Numbered from the stretch's first letter, positions 1 through 8,402 are shown. The stretch is DNA of 14,694 nucleotides from an uncultured Lachnospiraceae bacterium (GCA_910579395.1 CAJTUC010000057.1:1-14694); one strand, 5' to 3'. Made by a program: numbers and translations. Notes: generated by a model not told the origin, from the letters alone.

Positions 1-118
1 GAGAGAAAAATCGAGAAAAACTAAGAACCGGATAGAATCCTTTCGTTTTAGATGTCCATGCTGGCGGGGACGGCTCATACCCCATAAATATGATGAAATT
101 GTGACGAAAAGAAACTTT
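1..118. other. Left flank with no recognisable gene
   Basis: No credible coding region is visible. On the minus strand this is the 3' flank of the small membrane-protein gene. It holds a short GGAT/ATCC inverted repeat flanked by AAC/GTT and followed by a T-rich stretch (about positions 50 to 12), which could be a weak terminator. The stem is too short to call with confidence. Confidence 0.3.
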
Positions 119-670
119 TCAGGGCGTAATGCCATATTTCCTTTCTGCCTCACGCACAGCCTGCTCTCTCTGCGTCAATTCCTGCTCCCAATCCGAATAT
201 TCATTGACGACGGCCCTGCGATAATTGATGATATTGGGCGAGTCGCTTTTCAGGGAAATAGAGAACATGGCGGCAATGACAATGATCATCAGGACATTCA
301 GACAGACCGAAGTAATAAATCTTCCTTTATATTCCGGCTGTCTTGCCGCAATACTCCGCCTGATGGAACGGTTCGCCTCTGTCTTATTGGTAAAAGTCAT
401 ATTGAGCGGAATCGGCCTTATTTTATCTTCCGATATGCCGCAGCGTTTTAAATGCTCCTGTATTGTCAGCAGATAGGCAAATCCAATCGGAGTCTGCAGG
501 ATTCTCGTTTCCAGTGCCTTATGATAGATCTGCAGAACATTCTGGGGTTTTCGATAGTCCAGATTATCCTCCAGATTTTTGATTCTTTTTAAATCCATTC
601 TCGCCGTCTCAGCATCCGCCATCGTCGCGAAATGATAACCTTCTACAACCAAATCATCCTTTGTTTCCAT
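119..670 (-). CDS. Unrecognised single-pass membrane protein with C-terminal coiled coil
   Basis: I cannot name this 183-residue protein. Residues 1-115 are soluble and charged, beginning with an EGYHFAT segment and a helical stretch rich in K, E and D. One hydrophobic segment (about 117-140) could span the membrane. The last 25 residues (WEQELTQREQAVREAERK) look like a short coiled coil. There is no signal peptide and no catalytic motif, so it may be a membrane-tethered scaffold, but that is a guess. The reading frame extends further upstream, but the ATG at 670 is preceded by an AAGGTGG ribosome binding site seven bases away, so I chose it. It is probably monocistronic, with its own promoter just downstream of the chemotaxis gene's terminator. 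Confidence 0.75.
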   Translation of the reverse strand: METKDDLVVEGYHFATMADAETARMDLKRIKNLEDNLDYRKPQNVLQIYHKALETRILQTPIGFAYLLTIQEHLKRCGISEDKIRPIPLNMTFTNKTEANRSIRRSIAARQPEYKGRFITSVCLNVLMIIVIAAMFSISLKSDSPNIINYRRAVVNEYSDWEQELTQREQAVREAERKYGITP

Positions 671-723
671 CAGATTTCCACCTTCTTTATTTTTAGCCAG
701 ACATAAAACTTGACTCTGTTCCA

Positions 724-752
724 ATTTTAGCAAGATTCATTCCGCTTTGCAA
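724..752 (-). promoter_or_regulatory. Sigma-A type promoter for the small membrane-protein gene
   Basis: On the minus strand, TTGCAA (752-747) is separated by exactly 17 bases from TAAAAT (729-724), giving 4/6 and 5/6 matches to the housekeeping consensus. The predicted start is near 717, about 47 bases before the ATG at 670. The -35 touches the T-rich tail of the preceding terminator, so the intergenic space is used compactly. Confidence 0.5.
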
Positions 753-783
753 TATAAAAGGCATAGTCCGATATGACTATGCC
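751..783 (-). terminator. Intrinsic terminator of the chemotaxis gene
   Basis: On the minus strand, a perfect 9-base-pair stem (GGCATAGTC 783-775 with GACTATGCC 768-760) has a 6-base loop and is followed by TTTTATATT. It lies 33 bases beyond the end of the chemotaxis-protein gene. Confidence 0.9.
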
Positions 784-815
784 CTGTGAATCGTTCATCT
801 CAAGCCGCTGTGCAT

Positions 816-2501
816 TTATCTGTACTTCCGCAATTTGAATTTGTGGACGGAAATCTTCAGTTCTTCTGCCTGATCATAAAGTTCATTCGCGGAGGCCGCG
901 GATTTCTCCGCTGTCGAAGCGTTGGTCTGCACCACCTCAGATATTTGGTTCATGCCCAGCGTCACCTGCTTTAATGACTGGGACTGCTGCGTTGCTGACT
1001 CCGCAATCCGATCGACCATTTCCGTTACCTTCTTCGCACCGGCAACAACACCTTCCAATGCGTTTGTCGTATCTTCCGATAAAGAAGTACCGTATTTCAC
1101 GAGCCTCATGGAATTTTCTATAAGCTCTGTAATGCTCTTCGCCGACAATGCGCTCTTATTGGCAAGATTCTGCACTTCATCCGCCACGACCGCAAATCCC
1201 TTCCCGGCTTCTCCTGCACGCGCCGCTTCTACAGCCGCATTGAGCGCCAGGATATTCGTCTGGGAAGATATGTCTTCAATCGTCTTGATAATGCCGCCAA
1301 TCTGATTGGATGCTTTGGAAATATCCTCGATGGCAATCGTCAATTCTTCCATTTTCTGATTGCTGATCTGAAGCTGTTTCATAGCATCCAGCGAGAAATT
1401 CTGGGCATGGTCCGCATCCTGTGAAGTATGCTCTACCGCTTCGGCGATTTCTTTGATGCTGGACGAAAGTTCTTCCACAGCCGATGCCTGCTTCACCGCA
1501 CCGCTTGACAAAATCTGTGCATCCGATGCCATTTTCCTCGATTCCGAAGAAACCTGTTCCGCCGTCAGATTAATCTGGTAAAGCGCTGTGTTGAGCGCAT
1601 CCAAAATCTGCATGAGAGCATCGCGGATAGGAAGAAATTCGCCTTTGTACTCACCGCTTACCTGCAGATTCATATTGCCTTGTGCCATCTGTTCCAGAAT
1701 ATCATTGATATCCCGTATGTAATTTTTGAGTTCCCGTTTCGTTTCATGAATCGATTCTACAAGCATACCGATTTCAGATGTATTGGACTGCAAGCGAAAT
1801 TCTGCCGAAAGATTGCCATTTGCGATTTCCCCCATCTGATCCCTGACCGTGATCACCGGGCGCAGAATTTTACTCCTTGTAAAAAGAATGTTGAACAACT
1901 GAAGTACGCCGACAACGGCAAGCGCCGCGATCATCATCATCCTCAAACGCGCTACTTCTTCCTCCAGTATCCTGACCTGCCCCGCCGCTCTCGTATCAAG
2001 CGTTTCCAGAAATTCCTCTTTGATCGCATTGATCTGTGCTATGGAAGCGCTGTACTCCGGCCCGTATACATAATCGATGGCAGCCTGCAGATTCCCGTCT
2101 ATTACATTCTCCATCGACTGCTCTTCCAACGGAACAAGCGAATTAGAGAGCGCTGACATTTCATCGATCATCTTCTGTTCTTCCGCGGTAATACCGATTT
2201 CCTGCAGGGCAGCAACCCCCTGTTCACGATTTTTCAGATTATTGATTTCATTCCAGTAATTATCATAATGTTCCTGAGCCCCAGTCGCTGCAAAAGCCCG
2301 CACTTCATTCGTAAGATAGGCTGAACCGTTCATAAATCGATTTGCGTTATAAGTCAGTTCGAACCTGTCCTCACTGGCGGAATTGAGTTGCGCGTTCATC
2401 CGGCTGTAAGACGATAATGAAATCATCAGAAAAATCAGGGAAAGAATGGAAATGCCGTTCAGAATAAATACTAACAGGGATTGATTCATTGCTTTTTTCA
2501 T
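816..2501 (-). CDS. Methyl-accepting chemotaxis protein
   Basis: A 561-residue transmembrane chemoreceptor that would pass ligand binding to CheA/CheW and flagellar control. The order is TM1 (about 9-29), an extracytoplasmic helical sensor (about 30-185), TM2 (about 187-208), a HAMP linker (about 209-262), and a signalling domain to the C-terminus. The conserved hairpin tip is clear around residues 412-450 (SSQTNILALNAAVEAARAGE, then GKGFAVVADEV). There is no C-terminal CheR-binding pentapeptide. The frame is open up to an ATG at 2537, but the ATG at 2501 has an AAAGGAG ribosome binding site eight bases upstream, and the predicted transcript start is near 2541. The ligand cannot be read from the sequence. 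It is flanked by its own promoter and terminator, so it is likely monocistronic. Confidence 0.95.
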   Translation of the reverse strand: MKKAMNQSLLVFILNGISILSLIFLMISLSSYSRMNAQLNSASEDRFELTYNANRFMNGSAYLTNEVRAFAATGAQEHYDNYWNEINNLKNREQGVAALQEIGITAEEQKMIDEMSALSNSLVPLEEQSMENVIDGNLQAAIDYVYGPEYSASIAQINAIKEEFLETLDTRAAGQVRILEEEVARLRMMMIAALAVVGVLQLFNILFTRSKILRPVITVRDQMGEIANGNLSAEFRLQSNTSEIGMLVESIHETKRELKNYIRDINDILEQMAQGNMNLQVSGEYKGEFLPIRDALMQILDALNTALYQINLTAEQVSSESRKMASDAQILSSGAVKQASAVEELSSSIKEIAEAVEHTSQDADHAQNFSLDAMKQLQISNQKMEELTIAIEDISKASNQIGGIIKTIEDISSQTNILALNAAVEAARAGEAGKGFAVVADEVQNLANKSALSAKSITELIENSMRLVKYGTSLSEDTTNALEGVVAGAKKVTEMVDRIAESATQQSQSLKQVTLGMNQISEVVQTNASTAEKSAASANELYDQAEELKISVHKFKLRKYR

Positions 2502-2547
2502 TTTGATTGCTCCTTTAACAGCAGTGAAAATATTCATTTGTATTTAA

Positions 2548-2576
2548 GATAAATTTAGTTTACACGAAATTGTCAA
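2548..2576 (-). promoter_or_regulatory. Promoter of the chemotaxis gene
   Basis: On the minus strand, a perfect TTGACA (2576-2571) is followed after 17 bases by TTTATC (2553-2548). The -35 is consensus and the -10 is poor but lies in A+T-rich DNA. The predicted start is near 2541, giving a 40-base leader. I looked for a flagellar sigma-D style promoter and saw none. Confidence 0.45.
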
Positions 2577-2624
2577 AAAACTCAATACTATTTTCAGAAA
2601 TATCCAAACAAATATTAACAATTT

Positions 2625-2665
2625 TTAAAATAATTGCCATTCTTCACCTTCCGGCAAAGAATGGC
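2625..2665 (-). terminator. Intrinsic terminator of the TauE gene
   Basis: On the minus strand, GCCATTCTT (2665-2657) pairs perfectly with AAGAATGGC (2644-2636). The loop is 12 bases and the stem is followed by AATTATTTT. It begins 14 bases after the TauE gene's last base and would end the pepT-tauE transcript. Confidence 0.85.
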
Positions 2666-2678
2666 AGCAGAATGTTAT

Positions 2679-3455
2679 TTAATGAAAAAACGAAAAGATC
2701 ATAATGACCGCGCCCAGAACGACCAGCACAACTCCCGTAGCCCGATTCAGTGTCTTAGGTTCGGCTTTATTGGCAAACACGGCTGCAATCCTTGCCCAGA
2801 TAAAAGTAAACAGAATGCACAGAACCCATACGAAAGCATTGGGCAGTTCTCCTATGACGAAATGAGAGATCGCACCTGTCAATGCCGTAAACGCCATGAT
2901 GAAGACACTTGTTCCGACAGCGGTCTTTAATTCATAACCAAGCACCGTCGTCAGGATCAAAAGCATCATCATACCGCCTCCTGCCCCGACAAAACCACAG
3001 ATAAATCCGATCAGAACGCCGCAGATTACGGACTGGACTGCCCGCTTCTTAGCCGAAACAGCCTGCATGGATTCTTTTGTCGTCATGACCGGCCTTACAA
3101 TAAATTTGATACCTAACAGAAAGGTCATAAAGACGGAGAAATTCCCCATTGCTGCCGGCGGCACCCGACTTGCGATATAGCTTCCGACCACCGTAAAAAC
3201 AAGAACACTGGCCATCATGAGCAGGCCGTTCTTAATATCGAGATTTTTATTTTTCCCATAAGTGTATGCCGATACGGCACTCGCCAGCACATCCGAAGAC
3301 AGGGCGATACCCACCGCCATATACGGATCCATTCCCAAAAAAGTAATGAGCATCGGGCTGATCACGGCAGCCGCGCTCATTCCTGCAAAGCCCGTACCAA
3401 GTCCCGCTCCCATGCCTGCAAAAAAAGTGACGACGATGACTAATATAATGTCCAT
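2679..3455 (-). CDS. TauE/SafE family sulfite or organosulfonate exporter
   Basis: A 258-residue polytopic membrane protein of the TauE/SafE (former DUF81) family, with about eight hydrophobic segments. The family's two internal repeats are visible: residues about 18-60 (GLGTGFAGMSAAAVISPML) and about 153-195 (CGFVGAGGGMMMLLIL, then AVGTSVFIMAFTALTG). Members export sulfite, sulfoacetate or related anions, but the substrate here is unknown. The ATG at 3455 lies two bases after the stop of a MarR remnant, so gene order suggests it was once a MarR-exporter operon. The ribosome binding site is a modest AGGAC. There is no terminator between pepT and this gene, so readthrough from pepT is likely. 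Confidence 0.88.
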   Translation of the reverse strand: MDIILVIVVTFFAGMGAGLGTGFAGMSAAAVISPMLITFLGMDPYMAVGIALSSDVLASAVSAYTYGKNKNLDIKNGLLMMASVLVFTVVGSYIASRVPPAAMGNFSVFMTFLLGIKFIVRPVMTTKESMQAVSAKKRAVQSVICGVLIGFICGFVGAGGGMMMLLILTTVLGYELKTAVGTSVFIMAFTALTGAISHFVIGELPNAFVWVLCILFTFIWARIAAVFANKAEPKTLNRATGVVLVVLGAVIMIFSFFH

Positions 3456-3456
3456 A

Positions 3457-3613
3457 TTAATTGTCCTGCCCTTCTATCATTTTGTCGAGATTTGCCCCTA
3501 CCATTTTCATCATACGGGAAAATACTGCCAGCGATTCTTCATCGATGTTTCCAAAAAGTTCTCCCCAAAAAGCCGCCTGCAGCTGATGCCCTTCCGACAC
3601 CCCGTCCGAAACG
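3457..3613 (-). pseudogene. C-terminal remnant of a MarR-family regulator
   Basis: About 50 codons in one frame run directly from the pepT stop codon to a TAA two bases before the TauE start. The peptide (EGHQLQAAFW, then GELFGNIDEESLAVF and MMKMVGANLDKMIE) looks like the end of a MarR regulator: the 'EGH' that follows the wing, then the C-terminal dimerisation helix. The helix-turn-helix and wing are missing, and upstream sequence is intact pepT. No start codon with a ribosome binding site precedes it; the in-frame GTG at 3600 has none. MarR genes often sit beside TauE exporters, which supports this reading. The family call is pattern-based and could be wrong for such a short piece. Confidence 0.55.
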
Positions 3614-4858
3614 CTACGCCTTCTCGTCCGCGTATTTCTCCGCAATCTTCACAAGCAGACTGACGATCGTTTCCATCTCATCCGCGCAGGCATATTCAAA
3701 TCTTCCGTGAAAATTCTGGCCGCCTGTGCAGAGATTGGGGCAGGGCAGTCCCATAAAGGATAACCGCGCGCCGTCCGTGCCGCCCCTGATGGGTATGACA
3801 ACCGGCTCAACGCCGAGCTCTGTCATCGCTTCTTTGGCACAGTCCACCAGGTGCATATGCTGTTCGATAACTTCCTTCATGTTATAGTAAGAATCTTTTA
3901 AATCAATTTCAAAAGCCCCTTCTCCATATTTTTCATTTAAAAACTTCCCAATCCGTAAGAAAGTTTCTTTTTTCTTCTCGAATTTCGTCCTGTCATGGTC
4001 ACGGATGATATAGTCGGCTGACGCTTCCTCTACCGTACCGTTTAAAGCATCCAAATGGTAAAAACCTTCATAGCCGCTTGTATACATGGGATTTTCCACG
4101 ACAGGGAGCATTGCCTGAAATTCCTGTGCCATCAAAAGCGCATTGCGCATTTTGTCTTTTGCCTCTCCCGGATGCACGCTTCTTCCATGAATCACAACCT
4201 TTGCACCCGCCGCATTGAAATTTTCATATTCCAATTCGCCGAGCCTGCCGCCGTCTACCGTATACGCATAGTCCGCACCAAAAAGCTTCACGTCAAAATG
4301 ATCGGCACCCGCTCCGACTTCCTCATCCGGCGTAAAACCAATCCTTATTTTTCCATGCGGTATCTCCGGATGGGTCAGCAGATATTCCGCCATCGCCATA
4401 ATTTCCGCAACCCCCGCCTTGTCATCGGCGCCAAGGAGCGTCGTCCCATCCGTCACGATCAGCCTTTTCCCCGTATAAGACGGCAGTTCCGGGAAATCAG
4501 CCGTTCGCATCACGATGTTTTTCTCCTGATTCAATACGATATCTTTTCCGTCGTAATTCTCTATGATATGCGGCTTTACGCCCGCGCCCGTTACCGCAGG
4601 CGAGGTATCCATATGCGCGATAAAGCCGATAACCGGTGCATCTTCACAGCCCAAAGCGGCCGGAACGGTCGCATAGACATAACAGCATTCTTTATCATAG
4701 GTGATTTCTTCCGCCCCCATCTTCTGCAGCTGCTCCACAAGAAGCCTCGCCAGATCGTGCTGCTTCGCAGTAGACGGCGTGGAGGCGCTTTCCTCCGATG
4801 ATTCCGTATCCACTTTGACATACGTTAAAAAATTTTCGATCACTTTTTCCATTTTCAT
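3614..4858 (-). CDS. pepT: Peptidase T (tripeptide aminopeptidase)
   Basis: A 414-residue cytoplasmic M20-family dizinc enzyme that removes the N-terminal residue from tripeptides. The expected metal and catalytic residues are present: H82 and D84 in the AHMDTSP motif, D145/D146 in GADDKAG, E179/E180 in TPDEEVGAGAD, D202 in TVDGG, and H384 in TGGQNFHGRFE. The IPIRGGTDGARLSFMGLP segment is typical of PepT. The length fits the family, so it is complete. The start at 4858 is preceded by AGAAAGGCAGG supplied by a dispersed repeat; an ATG two codons later is an alternative. A perfect TATAAT overlaps the preceding gene's stop codon. It probably supplies amino acids from imported peptides. Confidence 0.95.
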   Translation of the reverse strand: MKMEKVIENFLTYVKVDTESSEESASTPSTAKQHDLARLLVEQLQKMGAEEITYDKECCYVYATVPAALGCEDAPVIGFIAHMDTSPAVTGAGVKPHIIENYDGKDIVLNQEKNIVMRTADFPELPSYTGKRLIVTDGTTLLGADDKAGVAEIMAMAEYLLTHPEIPHGKIRIGFTPDEEVGAGADHFDVKLFGADYAYTVDGGRLGELEYENFNAAGAKVVIHGRSVHPGEAKDKMRNALLMAQEFQAMLPVVENPMYTSGYEGFYHLDALNGTVEEASADYIIRDHDRTKFEKKKETFLRIGKFLNEKYGEGAFEIDLKDSYYNMKEVIEQHMHLVDCAKEAMTELGVEPVVIPIRGGTDGARLSFMGLPCPNLCTGGQNFHGRFEYACADEMETIVSLLVKIAEKYADEKA

Positions 4859-4918
4859 AATCCTGCCTTTCTCTCAGCCTGTAAACTTTGTGCCTTACGC
4901 ATACAAAAAATTTTCCAA
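4859..4918 (-). repeat. Dispersed leader repeat, copy A (before pepT)
   Basis: On the minus strand this spacer carries CAGGCTGAGAGAAAGGCAGG directly before the pepT ATG, matching the other copies, then ends with GATT instead of GGTTATTAGT. Upstream are the conserved CACAAAG loop sequence and an AAAATTTT-rich segment. A short stem GTAA/TTAC encloses the loop in place of the GC-rich stem of copies C and D. It supplies the ribosome binding site for pepT. Confidence 0.6.
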
Positions 4919-4924
4919 ATTATA
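4919..4924 (-). promoter_or_regulatory. Possible -10 element for pepT
   Basis: A perfect TATAAT on the minus strand overlaps the stop codon of the upstream hydrolase gene (CTATAAT). No good -35 lies at 16 to 18 bases, so it may be chance in A+T-rich DNA. If used, the start would be near 4912, within the repeat. Confidence 0.3.
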
Positions 4925-5726
4925 GGTAAATTTCCATACCGCAATGAATCGGTATCAGCTTTTCTTTCAAAATCGGATGCATGATTTCGAGCGCTTTTGG
5001 GCCGGTACAATGTCCGGTATAGAAAAGAATATCCTTCCCCGCCAGTTCCGCCGCGGTCTGCCGGATAATCTCCGCCTCCTGCACCGTGTAATCCGTTTTT
5101 TTCATCATATGGAATCCGCTGATAACGATATCCGGCAGTCCGTCATATCGTTCCTGATAACTGTCCAGAATATTCAAAATGCCGTTATGGGCACAGCCGG
5201 AAAGCAGCAGATTCTTTTCCCCCTGTATGACAAGACACTGTTCATGCCGGAATTCATCCTGTATTTTCTGCCCTTTTGTCATTTCCGACAGACCAAGGTT
5301 GCTCTGCGGCCAGTATCTTCTACCCGTAATTCCCGTAAAAAGAGAAAGTTCTTCATCTATCTCCCTGTCGCCTTCCAGCATTTCGATGCCGGGCATGGCG
5401 GCAATTTCCTTCTTGACGCCGATATAACGTTCCCCATGAAAATAATCGCCAAACGCCGCCTTCTGCACATAGATGACAGCTTTCCGATTTATCCGCCCAA
5501 AGGCAGGAAGCCCGCCGCCGTGGTCATAGTGGCCGTGGCTCAATACAACGATATCCACCTGTGCTAAATCTATGCCGAGTGTCTGCGCATTTGCAAGGGT
5601 CTTATCGCCGGCACCCGTATCCATCAGAATTTTATGCCTGTCCGTTTCGATATAGACGCTCAATCCGTGTTCGTATCCGCATATCGGATTTCCACAGGTG
5701 TCTTCCATTAAAATAACGATTCTCAT
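4920..5726 (-). CDS. Metallo-beta-lactamase-fold hydrolase
   Basis: A 268-residue cytoplasmic protein with the metallo-beta-lactamase fold. The metal-binding motif HGHYDHGGG begins at H64 (ligands H64, H66, D68, H69). The GCAHNG and FYTGHCTG segments contribute the later histidines, and the N-terminal GLSVYIETDRHKILMDTGAG strand is typical. It resembles the subgroup annotated as dihydropterin-type phosphohydrolase or 'type II' MBL proteins, not true beta-lactamases; the substrate is unknown. The frame is open to 5789, but the ATG at 5726 follows GGAAGAG and begins the conserved fold, so it was chosen. It lies 66 bases after vanX with no clear terminator, so it may be expressed with the van genes by readthrough. 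Confidence 0.85.
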   Translation of the reverse strand: MRIVILMEDTCGNPICGYEHGLSVYIETDRHKILMDTGAGDKTLANAQTLGIDLAQVDIVVLSHGHYDHGGGLPAFGRINRKAVIYVQKAAFGDYFHGERYIGVKKEIAAMPGIEMLEGDREIDEELSLFTGITGRRYWPQSNLGLSEMTKGQKIQDEFRHEQCLVIQGEKNLLLSGCAHNGILNILDSYQERYDGLPDIVISGFHMMKKTDYTVQEAEIIRQTAAELAGKDILFYTGHCTGPKALEIMHPILKEKLIPIHCGMEIYL

Positions 5727-5792
5727 AGCAGTCTCTTCCCATCCCTTTTGACCTTCTTCCATTGTAAAGCCAAACCGGAATAAATACAAGAA

Positions 5793-6401
5793 TCATGCAA
5801 TGTAAAAATCAAAATATGTATTTGGATATGGCTCATCTGCCAAAACATAATGCCACCATTCATAGCAATAGGATTCAAATCCGCTGCTTTCCATGATATG
5901 ACGCAGACATTCCCGGTTTTTTGATTCCGCTTCGGTCAAGCCGTCTGCCCCATGATGTGACCTTTCATCCATAAAATCAAAATTGCCGCCCATGGGAACA
6001 AGCATATCGGTATCCAGGCAAAAAATTGTAAGGTCGATCGCACTTCCACGACTGTGACTGGACTGTGCAGCCACATATCCCTTAGAAACCATCTCACTCC
6101 TTTTTATATTCGGATAATATCTCTTTTTGGTAAGATTGTCTTCAGGCAGCGAAGCCCAATGCAGGAAACAATTCACCGCACACTGAGGACGATAACCGTC
6201 CCATAAAAGCAGACCATACCCCATTTTTTCTGCCAGTTCTTTTGCCTTATATAGGGCTTCCCCCAATTCTTTCGTTCCCACAACACGGTTCACCTTATAT
6301 CCATCCACCGGCTTTCCTGTAAAATTATCCCATGTAGCATATTTTGCGTCCCACCGAATCCCAGGCAGCATTTCATCTAAAAAAACAAAATTTTTATCCA
6401 T
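5793..6401 (-). CDS. vanX: VanX D-alanyl-D-alanine dipeptidase
   Basis: A 202-residue cytoplasmic zinc dipeptidase that hydrolyses D-Ala-D-Ala so that only D-Ala-D-Lac enters peptidoglycan precursors. Residue numbering matches characterised VanX: R71 in the WDGYRP motif, H116 and D123 in SSHSRGSAIDLT, catalytic E181 and zinc ligand H184 in EWWHYVL. The length equals that of enterococcal VanX. The VanX-specific RWDAKYATWDNFTGKPVDGY segment near the N-terminus excludes a VanY-type carboxypeptidase. The start is five bases after the ligase stop. The AGGAGG site encodes the ligase's last two arginines and runs into its TAA stop, showing tight translational coupling. All catalytic residues are intact. 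Confidence 0.97.
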   Translation of the reverse strand: MDKNFVFLDEMLPGIRWDAKYATWDNFTGKPVDGYKVNRVVGTKELGEALYKAKELAEKMGYGLLLWDGYRPQCAVNCFLHWASLPEDNLTKKRYYPNIKRSEMVSKGYVAAQSSHSRGSAIDLTIFCLDTDMLVPMGGNFDFMDERSHHGADGLTEAESKNRECLRHIMESSGFESYCYEWWHYVLADEPYPNTYFDFYIA

Positions 6402-6406
6402 TGTGC

Positions 6407-7438
6407 TTACCTCCTAAGCGTCAACTCAATCAAACGGTCAAATAATTCGGAAAGTGTAAAGCCTGCTGCCTTCATCATGCGTGGATAGCGGCTATACGAA
6501 GTGAAACCCGGCATCGTATTGACTTCATTGAGGACAATGTGTCCATCCTCCCGTAAAAACAAATCGATGCGGGCCAATCCCCTGCACCCAAGCGCCATAT
6601 AAATTTTTTTAGCCGTTTCCTGAATCCGTTTTCTTACCTCTGCCGGAAGGTCCGCCGGGACTCTGATTGTTGCGTTTTCAGACCCCTTTTCCGGCTGTGC
6701 TTCTTGATGAATCTTAAAAAAGCCATGCTTCAGACTGATCTGATCGACCTCCCCGGCAATCAGATCATTTCCATTTCCCAATATGGCACAGCCCACCTCA
6801 CTTCCGCGAACCGCCTGCTCGACCAATATTTTACTGTCGTATATTCTGGCTTCGTTTATTGCCATAGACAGCTCTTCTGCCTTACATACCTTATTTACGC
6901 CAAAAGAAGAACCTGAACGGGCAGGTTTCACAAAAACAGGGTACGCCAAATCCTCCGTTTCCGGGCTGTCATTATCCTGAATGATCCGAAAATCGGGAAC
7001 CTCTATGCCTGCATTTTTTACAACGATATAAGCAAGCGCCTTATCCATACAAATTACAGAACTTTGAATATCACATCCAACATAGGGAACACCTGATAAT
7101 TCAAGTAAACCCTGTATGGACCCATCTTCTCCGAATTTACCATGAATCATCGGAAACACGACATCTACAGACAGGATTTCATATCCTTCGTTCTTTTTTA
7201 TGAGCAGTCCATGGGTATTTCTATCCGGGGAAAATACAACCTGGTTTTCTGCATATTTTTCCCATTCCATACATGGCTTTTCGCACATTTTCCAGACACC
7301 TGATTTTGTAATTCCGATATAGTAAGGTTCGTATTTATCCGTATCTATGCCTGCGGCAAGCTCCATTGCTGATTTTATCGATATATCATGTTCCTCTGAG
7401 CGCCCTCCAAACAGAACCGCAACTTTCGTCTTATTCAT
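6407..7438 (-). CDS. vanD: D-alanine--D-lactate ligase, VanD-like
   Basis: A 343-residue ATP-grasp ligase that joins D-Ala to D-Lac, the change that lowers vancomycin affinity. It is plainly of the VanA/VanB/VanD group: SGVWKMCEKPC, HGKFGEDGSIQGLLELSG, VGCDIQSSVICMDK, KPARSGSSFGV and NEVNTMPGFTSYSRYPRMM. H244 in KIHQEAQPEKGSENA is the lactate-ligase signature, absent from ordinary Ddl. Features such as VVFSPDR and DVVFPMIHGKFGED resemble VanD from memory more than VanA or VanB; a database comparison is needed to fix the type. The start at 7438 has AAGGAG eight bases upstream and overlaps the end of vanH by eight bases. The frame also runs to a TTG at 7456, which is unlikely. Confidence 0.95.
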   Translation of the reverse strand: MNKTKVAVLFGGRSEEHDISIKSAMELAAGIDTDKYEPYYIGITKSGVWKMCEKPCMEWEKYAENQVVFSPDRNTHGLLIKKNEGYEILSVDVVFPMIHGKFGEDGSIQGLLELSGVPYVGCDIQSSVICMDKALAYIVVKNAGIEVPDFRIIQDNDSPETEDLAYPVFVKPARSGSSFGVNKVCKAEELSMAINEARIYDSKILVEQAVRGSEVGCAILGNGNDLIAGEVDQISLKHGFFKIHQEAQPEKGSENATIRVPADLPAEVRKRIQETAKKIYMALGCRGLARIDLFLREDGHIVLNEVNTMPGFTSYSRYPRMMKAAGFTLSELFDRLIELTLRR

Positions 7439-8402
7439 TTCCCAGACTCCTTTCAAAATTCACACAATTTTTTATGGTATCTCTCACGGTATCCGCAAGC
7501 ACCCGTTCCGTATAATAGGCCGTATGCGGCGTAACGATCACATTGGGCATCCTTTGGAGAGAAGATAAGTAAGAATGCTCCATCGCTTTCCCTGTGTAGC
7601 CATAGTAAAAAATTCCTTCTTCCCCTTCCAATACATCCAAGGCAGCACCTCCCAGTCTTCCTTCTTCCAGCGCCTCCGTTAAAGCTCCGGTATCAACCAA
7701 AGCCCCACGACCCGTATTGATCAAAAATGCGCCTGGCTTCATCATTCTGATCTGATCGCGTCCGATGATATGACATGTATCATCCGTCAGCGGTACATGA
7801 AGCGTAATCATGTCACTGCGATTCAGCAATTCGTCAAGTGCAGCATAGGGTATATCCATGTTATGCTGACAGTCATACGCTAACACCTCGCAGCCAAATC
7901 CTTTCAGACGTTCCATAACCGCCTGTCCAATCCGTCCTGTCCCTAATACGCCAACCGTCATGTCCTGCAGTTCTTTTCCGCGAAAACTGTTCAAACAATA
8001 ATTCTGTTTTTCGGTTGACAGTATCATTGCCTTTGTTCCGCGCACTGCCATCAGCATCAGCATTAAGGTGTAGTCGGCAACACTGCATGGCGAATACGCC
8101 ACTGTCCCAACGGTAATGCCCATCCGCTCGGCTGCCCGTACGTCTATATGGTTAAAGCCGATGCTCCGTGTACTGATATATCTTACTCCGGCATTTTTCA
8201 ACGCAAGAAGAATCGGCTCGGATACTTCCGCTTTATGGCTCACGCTGATACATCTGCATCCATTGGCTGATTTTGCATTGCTTTCCGATACGGCATCCTT
8301 TACCAGTGTAACTGTAACGCCAAATTCAAGGGAGAGTTTATCCAGAGCTTCCGCTTCATCCGGCTCACATCCAAAAACAGTAATGGCAATCCTTTTCTCC
8401 AT
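7431..8402 (-). CDS. vanH: VanH D-lactate dehydrogenase
   Basis: A 323-residue NADH-dependent 2-hydroxyacid dehydrogenase that reduces pyruvate to D-lactate for the ligase. The nucleotide-binding GTGRIG motif is at 154-159 after VGVL. The catalytic triad fits R232 (NTGRGALVD), E261 (LDVLEGEEG) and H293 (TPHTAYYTE). RYISTRSIGFNHIDV is typical of the D-lactate dehydrogenase group. A very strong GAAGGAGG lies six bases before the ATG at 8402. Its end overlaps the ligase start. It is intact and of family length. Confidence 0.97.
   Translation of the reverse strand: MEKRIAITVFGCEPDEAEALDKLSLEFGVTVTLVKDAVSESNAKSANGCRCISVSHKAEVSEPILLALKNAGVRYISTRSIGFNHIDVRAAERMGITVGTVAYSPCSVADYTLMLMLMAVRGTKAMILSTEKQNYCLNSFRGKELQDMTVGVLGTGRIGQAVMERLKGFGCEVLAYDCQHNMDIPYAALDELLNRSDMITLHVPLTDDTCHIIGRDQIRMMKPGAFLINTGRGALVDTGALTEALEEGRLGGAALDVLEGEEGIFYYGYTGKAMEHSYLSSLQRMPNVIVTPHTAYYTERVLADTVRDTIKNCVNFERSLGNE

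Noticed and set aside
4055..4801. 248-codon plus-strand open frame
   Set aside because: It lies wholly opposite pepT, whose catalytic residues are complete. Its protein is Arg/His-rich with no family motifs, as expected of an antisense shadow.
5727..5789. 21-residue N-terminal extension of the MBL hydrolase
   Set aside because: The ATG at 5726 has GGAAGAG and starts the conserved first strand; the extension has no ribosome binding site.
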